DNA from: Seison nebaliae | Taxonomy: Eukaryota; Rotifera; Pararotatoria; Seisonacea; Seisonidae | Length of the DNA stretch: 20,294 nucleotides | Assembly (NCBI GenBank): GCA_023231475.1 | Contig: JALJEE010001253.1 | Span: forward strand, 1 to 20,294 | Direction of reading: 5' to 3' | Shown: piece after piece, positions 8,896 through 18,051 of the stretch | Position numbering within the stretch: the stretch's first letter is position 1 | How the letters are laid out: each line of letters starts with the position of its first letter | Notes under the pieces: model-generated | Databases searched by the model: none | Seen by the model: only the letters and a program-made list of their open reading frames with translations | What the model was told of the DNA's origin: nothing | Translations under genes and position numbers: made by a program

Positions 8896-10299
8896 TTATA
8901 ATGCTGATGATGTGACAATAGTAGATGATGACATTGATGGTAGCGGTGATAAAGGAGGAGGTGGTGGTGGTAATGGTGGTGGTGCAGGTCTCTTAATATT
9001 TGTATTACGTTCTTTAATTAATTCCAACAAGATTCTCGCCAGATCTAAATTCTGTTTATATTCGCTCTCTTTCGATGTTTCATCAATTAGTGAGTAATCG
9101 AATTTCTTCAATGTCAATATGGATGCTTCAAATTGAGCATCATGTGATGGTTTTCCTAAAACAAAAAATTGTTTATGAAGAAATTTGAAAAAGATAAACC
9201 TGAATTAATGAGTTCTTTCAATTGAGTCTTATAATAATGAATATAATCGATAGAAAAATTTTTATATAATTTCCTTACGATATTATTTTTTTTATACTAA
9301 AATTAAAAAATTATTTTATAAAAAATAAGAATGAAAAGTGAATGATAAACATCAGTTGAATTTGTTGCATCATCATAATAATCCATAATACTTCCGCAAA
9401 TCTCTTTAATTGTGGAGCATTGGAGTTCGGGTTGAAATTGATCCCACCAAACTTCATGATCATCATTTCTATCCTTCCAATCATCAATCATTAATTTCTT
9501 CATATCAGCTGCCATTATAATAACAGCAATCGCTATGTATTCAGTTGACCATCTCAAATGCATAGTAGTGAGAAGACTATCACTACCTAACGTGTACGAT
9601 GTTTGAACGATGGTTTTGAACAATACGGCATCCGAACAAATAAGCACTGAAGAATATCGATCGATGAATTTATAGAGATTATCCACATGGAAATCGAATT
9701 TAATCGTTTTTAATAATAATCGTTCTAAATTCACTAAACTTTCTTGATTGGGAATAGCATTCTCAAATTTCTATAAAACAATTGGAAAAATTCATTCTCC
9801 TCATACAAATGATGGTGGTGAAGAACCTTGAAAATTCTATTAAATTTATTCGATGACAAAATGGAATTGGCAATTCGAATGAGATCTTTTCCTTTTCTCG
9901 GATAATCTTCTACCTTCCCCGCTAAGAACATTGAAGTAATAGCAATAATCTGGAAAGATGACGATTAATAGAAAAAATTCAAATAAAATTAACAATTGGG
10001 GAATATTTGCGAAAGGAGAAGAACATAAAAAAACGATGGAAATAAATTGCGGCTGTCATGATCACTTCTCGTCCAGAAGATAATTCTTTCCCACAAGCGA
10101 TAATGAAAGAGACAGTGTCACTTCTTGTCAAATTCTCTTCTCTCGTACTCATTCCATCCTTACTTTAAATAGAAAAAGAATTTTAATAAAATTTTTGTAT
10201 TTTGAGAACTAACAAAGAAGGTGTATTCTTCAAATCCTCTTTACTCCATAACCAAACATGGCGAGATAAGTCATCTTCTGCATTTCCCATCATTCTCAT
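8896..10299 (-). CDS. CCNK: Cyclin K, partner of CDK12/CDK13
   Basis: Regulatory subunit of the kinases that phosphorylate the RNA polymerase II C-terminal domain during elongation; nuclear. Six exons: 10210-10299, 9994-10158, 9827-9949, 9351-9770, 9200-9296, 8896-9155, about 384 aa. The cyclin K opening WLWSKEDLKNTPSLLDG (16-32) corresponds to WYWDKKDLAHTPSQLEG of the human protein. Cyclin box 1 contains AAIYFHRFFMF and FLAGKVED (93-100); NLERLLLKTIKFD opens the second half, and WSTEYIAIAV followed by VWWDQF and SIMDYY completes box 2. Joining exons 2-3 and 3-4 restores family spacing exactly. The tail is much shorter than human but keeps a proline-rich run (about 355-372). The first junction has two equivalent solutions; LLDG was chosen for conservation. 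ATG 10299 is the first in-frame Met; 111 bases separate it from the GPN2 stop. All five introns are 44-56 nt. Confidence 0.9.
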
Positions 10300-10374
10300 T
10301 TCATCACTCTTTTCATCAACTTGTTGGATGGTCGAATGAAAATCAATAATATATATTTATTAAAAACACTTTAA

Positions 10375-10380
10375 TTTATT
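10375..10380 (-). terminator. Polyadenylation signal for GPN2
   Basis: On the minus strand this reads AATAAA, about 31 bases after the GPN2 stop and before the cyclin K start. It suggests the two tandem genes have separate transcripts even though only 111 bases lie between their coding regions. Confidence 0.4.
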
Positions 10381-10410
10381 TGAATTGATGAAGACTAAAA
10401 ATTCAAATTC

Positions 10411-11593
10411 TCAAATCTTTTCTTCATTCATATTACCAAGCATCTGTAACGAATCTAAATGTAATCCAAATACCCGATCCACTTCACAGATACATCGTCT
10501 TAATAACGAAAGAACGTTTATACTCAACAAACGATAACTCACCAAACTGTAACTGGAAATCACATCAGCAATGGCTTTTGATAAAGTTTTATATTTTTTC
10601 GAAAAATAATCGTCCTAAAATTAAATTAATAAAAATAAAATAAATATGAAATAAATTCTTTTCAAAAACAAAACGAACTTTCATATGATCAACAATATAA
10701 TCGAGATCGAGAACATCTGTATAATATTGGAGTGGTAAAGGAATATCTTCATCTTCCATATTGTTATAATATTCAAAAATTTCTTCTTCAGATCTCTTCG
10801 ATAATTCTTTAGAGAAATCGCGAGATAAATCGATTTTGGAGAGGAAACATAAAAACGGTAGATCCATATTTATCATTGATGATAAAGTGGCAAGGAGGAC
10901 TGAAATATAAGTTCCGGGTTGAAGATAAGAGTATAAAAAGTTCGATCCATCCACCAAAAACACACAACATAATCTTAAATCGAATTCGTAAAGATTTTCT
11001 GGAATTATTTTCTTCTCGATTTCGATAATCTTATCCACATCATCTTCCCCTTCGTCTTCGATCAACGATAATTTATCGGTGAGATGTTTCAGATTTGTTT
11101 CACTCTTTTTCATTTGATGATGTTGTGGTTCTTCTTCTGTCATCTTATAACAGGAAGAGATATAATTAAATAGTTCTTTAATTCCTTCATTACAAGCTGC
11201 TTGTTCCGTATACAGTTCCGTTTGTCCAGGACAATCGAATATTAAATATAAAGGAATTTTATGCCCATTCACCAATTTGCGGTTATCTATCAACTTCTTC
11301 AAGTGACAATGCAACCAATAATGATTCTTCCCAAGAAAATTCATTGCATATTTAATGGAAGCATTCGGTCCCAACTCATCATCCATATCTTCACTCCTCA
11401 CCAAATCTCGAACATCAATCGACGTTTCATATGGTAGCAATTCACTATCGTTCGCTACATCCAAATTTATAACAACAACTTCACGCTCTTCCGAATCCTT
11501 GAAGAGTTGTTGAACTGCAGCACAATATGATGATTTTCCAGAACCGGGTGGACCGATCACTAATTGTCCATACAACGTTATATCTTTCCCCAT
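10411..11593 (-). CDS. GPN2: GPN-loop GTPase 2
   Basis: Small GTPase of the GPN family, implicated with GPN1 and GPN3 in assembly and nuclear import of RNA polymerase II and III. Two exons, 10679-11593 and 10411-10614 (372 aa), joined at DHMK|DDYF. Visible motifs: P-loop GPPGSGKS (14-21), NLDVAND (43-49), LPYE, the GPN tripeptide (75-77) in LGPNAS, FDCPGQ (119-124), LSKIDL (251-256), and the GPN2-type segment YYTDVLDLDYIVDH. The second exon adds YKTLSKAIADVISSYSLVSY, matching the family's region after YLLDHL. Assigned to GPN2 rather than GPN1/3 by FGQ/YGQ-VIGPPGSGK, LPYE and the YYT-VLDL block. Oddities: family NLDPAN is NLDVAN here, and a charged insert of about 50 residues (149-198) separates LFNYISS from DLRL. 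It is coding, because removing it as an intron would create a stop. Divergent from the TMED-like gene upstream. Confidence 0.9.
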
Positions 11594-12137
11594 TCCTCTC
11601 TTTAATTGACGAACAAAAACTTATTTTTTGAATTTTTCTTTCTATTTTTTTTTATTGATAAATCTCAATAATGTAAATTGTGAAATATTTTGAAAATCCT
11701 TCTAACTTAACAATTTTTCAATATTTTTTTCTTACCAAAACCTCAACCAAAACTTTGTTTTACCTTCCAACACTACAAAATACATTTGTCTTAATTATCG
11801 TTCAAGATCTTTCTGTAAATATCAGTCATCTTTTTTCCTTGAGTCATCATTTTCACAGTGGTTATTGACATAAAAATTTTAATTATTGATGAATCTATAG
11901 TGTATCTATATTTTATTTTTTAAACTTATTATTGAACTAGATTTAATTTAATCATTTAATCCGATTGGTTATTGCCAAATTCTTAGGAAACGAATCCTTT
12001 ACACTTTCGATACAATTGAAGTTCTAGCAAAATATCATTCGAAGCATTACAGTGTTGTTAAAAATAAAGTTCTGATAAGAAATGGTTTAGAAATATGATA
12101 TTATTATACTGTTTTGAAATATTTTATTTCAAATTGA
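11594..12137. promoter_or_regulatory. Divergent intergenic region, GPN2 / TMED-like
   Basis: 544 A+T-rich bases between start codons that face away from each other, so both promoters should be here. I see no convincing coding exon; an open stretch at 11680-11868 has skewed composition and no family resemblance. No known factor site is recognised. Confidence 0.35.
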
Positions 12138-13190
12138 ATGGAGTTGATTACATTATTCATTTTGATTAGTTCTATATTTCCTTTCAATTATAGTCATATT
12201 GGAAGTTAATTTTCTTGAAGAAACTTTTCAAATTCTAATTAAGAAATAAGTTCAATTCGACAGTAGAGGCAAATGGGATGTAAGAAAAAGAAAGGTAACA
12301 AAAGTAATATGTCCTCCCACAGTAGAAGCGAAATATTCTTCAATTAAAATTCGATTTGGCTTGAGAGTGAGTAATATGAACACTGAAATGAATGGTACAT
12401 ATCATGGGTACCCTTGGGTACTATTAGGGAACGTTTGTCAAACCTCGGGGTATTTCTTCTTTTAAAGAAGATTTTCATTTATAAGAATTTTGCAGGTATT
12501 TCCGTACCAGAATAAGATTTATCGGTACTTCCAAAACATTTGTGGCGGAGTGTGATGAAATGATCGGAATCTATCATGGCAATGTCGGAAGGAATTATAT
12601 ATTTGAACAATTAACTTACGACGTCTTAAGTAGTACGAGTGTTCCTTACATGAATGGAACGTTCATACTTTGTTGGGAAAACGAATCATGTCGATTTGAT
12701 AAATCAGCAGAGTTTCTTTTAGAATTATTCTATTTCCACTTCATTTTTTCTCTTTTAATAACTTCATAACGTAAGACATAGTTCTATTACCTCAACTCAC
12801 AGAGAGCAATCACAAATAAAAGAAATATTAGAAAGTACTCAAATTTCAAGACAAATTTATCAGACTACAAACCATGATTCAGATATGACAACTACCAAAT
12901 TTTATCACAAACAAATAGAGAAAGAAGAAGAAAATAAACAGGAAGAGAAGAATAAATTTTATAATGATGATGATGATGATTATGAGGATAATGATGATGA
13001 TGAAGACTTTGACGATGAAAATAATGATTATTTTGATGATGAGGAACCGACTTGTCATTATAAAGTGAATACTGATATTTCATTAAAGACATCCGAGTTC
13101 TATCTTCGCTTATTTGACGCAGTAACACATTACATAATAGCGACAGTCATGTTATTGAAATGTATTCATAAATTGTGTGAATCAGAATAA
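12138..13190 (+). CDS. p24/TMED-like GOLD-domain membrane protein
   Basis: Probable member of the emp24/gp25L/p24 family, type I membrane proteins that act as cargo receptors in COPI/COPII vesicles. Four exons agree in phase: 12138-12204, 12323-12449, 12496-12711, 12803-13190 (265 aa). Exon 1 is a signal peptide, MELITLFILISSIFPFNYS. The GOLD domain is suggested by TSGYFRTRIRFIG (compare GGFLDIDVEITG of TMED2), GIYHGN (compare GIYKGD) and YMNGTFILCWEN (116-127; compare HMDGTYKFCFSN), including the conserved Cys124. A charged coiled-coil-like stretch follows, then one membrane helix (about 238-256) and a short tail. Odd points: an Asp/Glu run (192-218) is inserted between coiled coil and membrane helix; the first GOLD cysteine is not in its usual place; and intron 2 needs a GTATTT donor, unlike all others here. 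Introns are 118, 46 and 91 nt. It may be a divergent or fast-evolving p24 paralogue. Confidence 0.5.
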
Positions 13191-13250
13191 GAAAAACGTT
13201 AATTGCTGAATTAACTCTGTAAAGGAATGAAAAAAATTGATTTAATAAAA

Positions 13251-13463
13251 ATGTTTTATATTTTATTTTTCATTTTCACTCCGATTGGTAATTGTATCCG
13301 TTCTCTTTTTCTTCTGATATCATAATCCTTCTCATCAAATCATTTAACAGATCACAAAATTATTAAAGGCAAAAATAGAAATATTCCTTGTTATCCAACT
13401 CTTGAACAACAAGTAGAGACACTTAATGTTCAACTATTTGGAGAAAAGTTAAATGATTCATAA
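13251..13463 (+). CDS. Short secreted peptide or first exons of a membrane protein
   Basis: Two exons, 13251-13299 and 13351-13463, separated by a 51-nt intron with a GTTCTC donor and TTTAACAG acceptor, read in phase to give a 53-aa product. It starts with a signal peptide, MFYILFFIFTPIGNC, followed by a basic segment (HHKIIKGKNR) and PCYP. No family is recognised. Alternatively a GTTCAA donor at 13428 joins this part to an exon starting at 13606 (phase 0), making it the N-terminus of the membrane protein encoded downstream. That joint product would carry NQYRNSLFQCNC, which faintly recalls the TMEM9 ectodomain. The signal peptide, intron size and phase support a real gene start; the full structure is unresolved. 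Confidence 0.4.
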
Positions 13464-13630
13464 GAAATATATTTTTTATTTGAATTTTTTGTTAAAGTTA
13501 TGAATTAAATCGAACAGTTCGTTTATCAATAATAGAGGCAGTGAATGAACGGTTATTATTATGAGTTAGAAGAAATATTTTTATAATAAAATCTGAACAA
13601 ATTAGAAATTTTCCCGCGAGGAGATTTTGT

Positions 13631-13990
13631 ATGATAATCAATATAGAAATAGTTTGTTTCAATGTAACTGTTCCACCAAAATTCGTGGCACTTCTATCAA
13701 TTAATACTGATCAATCATTCCAATTTGAAACGGATGTTCAAATTTTAGTAATCGCCGTCTGTTGGTTGGATATTACGACGATTCCTTCGAACAATACCAT
13801 ATTCAGGCAAATGAGTAGTGTGAGTTCTTCGTACAATCTTGCAATATATATTTCGCTTGGCATTTCGATCATTTTCATCGTTGTTCTTATTAAAATGGTG
13901 GAGCCATTGTCGACAAAGAATCAACAACAATCTCGAAGGAAAACTCAACCGAGAGAATCGAATATCAGTTATCTTTTCGAGGAAGGATAA
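13631..13990 (+). CDS. Putative single-pass membrane protein exon
   Basis: Open frame with one strong membrane helix, NLAIYISLGISIIFIVVLI, followed by KMVEPLSTKN and a basic tail. The helix and VEPL can be laid without gaps on the TMEM9 family's IYLSV...LVDPL segment, but the cysteine-rich ectodomain expected before it is not visible in this frame, so the match is weak. The first residues do not look like a signal peptide; the true N-terminus may be the signal-bearing exons at 13251-13427. Coding 5' of about 13750 is uncertain, because an acceptor-like ATTTTAG (ending 13748) and ATTCAG (ending 13806) could start the real exon. The stop at 13990 lies 26 bases inside the last exon of DHX37 on the other strand. 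Confidence 0.35.
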   Translation: MIINIEIVCFNVTVPPKFVALLSINTDQSFQFETDVQILVIAVCWLDITTIPSNNTIFRQMSSVSSSYNLAIYISLGISIIFIVVLIKMVEPLSTKNQQQSRRKTQPRESNISYLFEEG

Positions 13991-16173
13991 TTGGAGGCCA
14001 CAAACTTTTCAATTGTTCTTTCTGTAAACTCTTTAATAAATTCGAATATTCAACAAATAAAACTGAAAATAAAGTCATCAATTGAGAGAAAGGAGAGAAA
14101 AGAAGAATAACAATTTTTTTGATTTTTCCATTTGTCAGTTAGTGATTGACGATCGACTATTGGAAATGTTTTCAATGCCTTCATCAATTTCTGTAGAGCT
14201 AATGGAAACATTACATTCTTTTTGATGAGAATTTGTGGATTGACCGTTAAGAACGGTTGAAATTGAGATAATTCATTGAATACATCACCATTTAATAAAT
14301 GACGAGAATATATTTGAACAAAATCATTCTTCAATTGTCGATATTCGATTTCTTTCAATTTTAAAATTTCATCCATTTCTTTCCTGTCTTTAATTTGACG
14401 TGTATTTTTCAAAGTAATTCTCATTTCATTCATTTGTTCTCGTCGTCGATTTAGGATGGTTTGATATGAAATAATCGAAATCTTACTATCAATCTGATTG
14501 CACACTGCTATCTCTCGTTGACAGAATTGAAGACGAATTTTACAATAAACTTTTATTTCATCATTCGATTTATCATAAATTGGTTGGTAAGATCCTGCAA
14601 CAGCATCGAAATGTAATGGTTTTGAATGAAGACATCGATCCTCCAAAATATCGACGAGCCAAATTTCATTAATTGGACAAATATTCATAATGTTCAATCG
14701 AGTTGTATAAATCGAATTGAAATAAATAAGAAACGGATGTTTTGTGGAAGAGAGAACGGAATTGTAGAAAGGAATCGAATAAATATTCGAATTTATCGTC
14801 AGATAACTATTTCCTATAATTTTATTTTCTTCCTTTTCTTTCTTCTCTATTTCTTCCACTTCCAATATCTCCTCTTCTTCATCATTTTCGTCTTTTTCAA
14901 TTTCTTCTTTTTCCTTTGAAAGTTGACAATCTTTTAATGAAACATTCTCTTCATCATTCAATACAGCCAAATGATGAAGAGCAATTCCATTGCATATTAT
15001 TCGTCGAATCTCTCTCGCTTCCTCTCCATCGATGCAAATGGTTGCTGCTGTCTCAAAATGGTTTCTCGTTAATTTCAACCATGGATATGATTTATTTATC
15101 ATTTCACAAATCTGTCGTCGAAGCATTCGAGATTCTTTTAAAGATTTCAACCGAATATAATTTAATCGACAGAATAATTCGACTTCCCTTTTTGACGACA
15201 TTAAATCACATGACGAAATGACAAATATATAAATGAAAAAATCACCTAATAATTTCACGTCATTACTCTTCTGATCATTCAACCATCTTGTACGAATTTG
15301 TTTCGCACTTTCATTCAATTTCTCATTCGATTCATTCATCAGCAATTGATCAGATGATATTCCAACGATAAGATTTATAAGAAATAATAAGATTCTTTTA
15401 TTCCAAATATTATCCATATTCATTTTCGATAGTTTTGTGGATAGAGCACTCTTTAATCTCTTTTGAACATTATCCATATATCGAACGAGAACCCCAGATA
15501 ATAAGGGAGAAATTGACAACAATGATATGTGACGACCCAATTTGGTTATTCGAGTCACTTCCTTTTCCTTCTCAATTTTCCACTTCTTTAGTGCTCCAAT
15601 ATTCACTAACAATTCTTCTGCACGATTCAAATTTGTTGGACTTGGCATTGATGGAAATGGAAATGAACGAACATTATCAATTCCAATTTTCTTCAATAAC
15701 AACATGAGATGTTCTGATGGAATATCAAGAATTTGAGGTGGACAATGATCTGGAAACTCATTGGAGAAAACAGCAGAAGAATAAAGTCGGAAGCAATGAC
15801 CACTAGCTAAACGACCAGCTCGACCTGTTCGTTGTTCAGCTGACGCTTTACTCGTCCATTCGGTGACATATCTAGGCGCAATGACATTCTCTTGTTCGAC
15901 ATGATAATGTTTCCGTTTGACTAATCCACTGTCAATAATATATCGTACACCAGGAATGGTTAACGACGTCTCCGCTATATTCGTTGCCACAATGACAATT
16001 CGCTTTTGGTTCTTGACCGATTCTGGATCTTTTTCATATTCTTCTTGTCGTTCTTGACAACATTTGAATAATTCGTTTTGTTCCATTTGCGATTGGAGTG
16101 AATAAAAAGGATAAACGATAAATCGATTTCTTTCCATATTTCTTTCCCTTTCAATTTCATTCACTTCGATTTT

Positions 16174-16209
<36 letters not shown>

Positions 16210-18051
16210 GATATTATCTTCTATTAAATCATCAGCTGAATAAGGAACTTGTTCTTCATCAAACAATTTTGTTTCTTCTTTTGTCTCAATTTCATCATCT
16301 TTTGTGCATAATTGTTTCAATGTATCATTCAATCGATTGAAATCAACTATCGGTAAATTTTTTAGAAGCATTGCATTCTTCTTTTCAATCTTTTTCGATG
16401 GAATTATTTCATTCTTTCCATCCTTCTTTCCATCTGTATTCGATTCGACAACTTTCAATTTTCTTATTAACGAACTTAAATGCAATATATCACGACGACA
16501 TGGAAGAAATATGAGAATAACACCTGGTGGCATTTCCTCATTGATCTTCTCAATCTTCTTTAAACATCTATTTATCATTTCGGCGTGAGACGGTGGACTT
16601 GTCTTACTAAAATGAATAGCAACCGGAAATTGTCTTGATTCAACTTTGATCAATGGAATCATCGAATCCTCTTCATTCTCATTCAAATTTAATGTTCTTC
16701 TTTTCATTTTCTTCTTCCCCAAATATTCTTCTTCATCTTCATATTCATCATAATATCGAAAATGTCTATCAGGAAATAATTTTTCATTCTTCATCAAAAC
16801 ATTAACTTCTAATGTTGCACTCATAATGAGAAGTTTCAATGGAATGAAATTATTATCAGTTTTTGATTTCTTTCGTCTTTGAATAACAATACGAGATAAT
16901 AATGATAATAGAAGATCAGTGTGAACACTTCTCTCATGAACCTCATCTAAAATAACAGCAGAAAATGATTTTAATAAAAAATCGGATTCGATCATTTTCA
17001 ATAGAATTCCTTCGGTAACAAATTCGATTAATGAACTTTCATTCGTTCTCTTTTCATATCTGACTTGATAAGCGACACGATCTTTCATATTCATTTCTTC
17101 GCCAACTCGATCAGCAAGATGAATAGCAGCAACTCGACGTGGTTGTGTCACAATAATTTTCATACGTTTCTCATTATTCTCCTCACAATATCCATTCTCT
17201 GCGAGAATTTGGGGAAGTTGTGTTGACTTGCCACATCCCGTTTGCCCACAAACAAATAGAACGTCACTTCGTTCTAATTTATCCAAAATATTCGCTTCCT
17301 CATTCATTATTGGGAGTTGATATCGATGTTCTTGCATTTTAATAGATCGATTCACATCTAATAATTTCCTCGTTTCTTCTAATTCCATTTTCCTTTTCCT
17401 CCATATTCGTTTCTCTTTTGAAGACGAATCTCTCATCTTCATCTCTTTCTCATCCTTTCGTTTCGTCGACAGATCTTTATTAACTTTTAACAAAAGTTCT
17501 TCTTTTAATTTCTCATTGTTTTCCTCATTCTTCTTCACATTCTGTTCCATTATTAATACTTCATCAATATCTTCCTTTTTCGCATCATTTTCATCTCTCT
17601 CATCAATAATCATTTTCCCATTTAGTTCGATCTCATCATCATTCACTTCGATATTATCTTGTATATTTTTATTTTTCAATTTCTTCTTCTTCAAAACTCC
17701 ATTAGCTAATCGAACGGAACTTTGTAATTTATTCAAATCTTCTTCAGACAATCTATTTTTTTGTAATTCTTCAAAAATTTTGTTCCGTTTCTCTAAACTC
17801 TGCTTCTTCTCAATGATCTTTTTCAATCGTCGTTTTGTTCTTTTAGTTAATTGATCATTCGATTGATGCAATCCCAACAATTTGTTAGTTTTCCTAATCG
17901 AATCTTCTTCTTTCTCCTTCTTCTTCTTTTCTTTCGCCATTTTCTTTTCCGAAATTTTATTAGCGTCGATAAGAAACTGGTTCGTAGCATCATTGTCTTC
18001 TATCAACTTCTCAGCTAATCGATCAAGTTTCTGCGATTTCTTCTTTCCCAT
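13965..18051 (-). CDS. DHX37: DEAH-box RNA helicase DHX37/Dhr1
   Basis: Nucleolar helicase that releases U3 snoRNA during small-subunit ribosome assembly. One large exon (14112-18051) plus a 98-nt last exon (13965-14062) give about 1345 aa. Order: Lys/Glu-rich N-terminal extension (1-240), motif I GQTGCGKST (269-277), TQPRRVA (302-308), motif II DEVH (369-372), SAT (411-413), an acidic insert with 11 consecutive Asp (615-625), motif V ATNIAETSLTIPG (689-701), motif VI QRTGRAGR (740-747), then HA2/ratchet and OB regions, SRHLLNGDVFNEL, and WKNQKN|FLFVEY...SLWPP. The final exon is deduced because the uninterrupted frame ends in an unrelated tail, whereas removing a 49-nt GTT...CAG intron restores the family end WKKNPKYLLAEY...AWPP of human DHX37. 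Motif I has QTGC where the family usually has ETGS, and motif II has Val for Ala. Start is ATG 18051. Convergent with the + strand membrane-protein frame. Confidence 0.92.
16174..16210. repeat. (TCA)n trinucleotide repeat in the DHX37 coding region
   Basis: A near-perfect TCA/TGA repeat of about 12 units codes for the run of 11 aspartates in DHX37 on the minus strand. It lies in the variable insert between helicase domains, where length changes should be tolerated, so it is a likely length polymorphism. Confidence 0.8.

Noticed and set aside
8912-9097. Glycine-rich + strand frame
   Set aside because: Antisense of the proline-rich tail of cyclin K; the glycine run is only the complement of proline codons.
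10159-10213. Alternative cyclin K exon 1-2 junction giving NTPSFKDG
   Set aside because: Same length and open, but NTPSLLDG fits the conserved TPSQLEG better.
11010-11150. Possible intron in GPN2 from a GTTATA donor to a CCAG acceptor
   Set aside because: The phases match, but the junction would create a TAA stop.
11680-11868. 62-codon open stretch on the + strand upstream of the TMED-like gene
   Set aside because: Phe/Leu/Thr/Ser-rich from A+T bias, no signal peptide or family resemblance, no consistent splice to the next exon.
14626-17854. Several + strand frames of 60-110 codons, Phe/Ser-rich
   Set aside because: All are antisense shadows of the DHX37 coding exon, where Lys/Glu codons read as Phe/Leu/Ser on the other strand.
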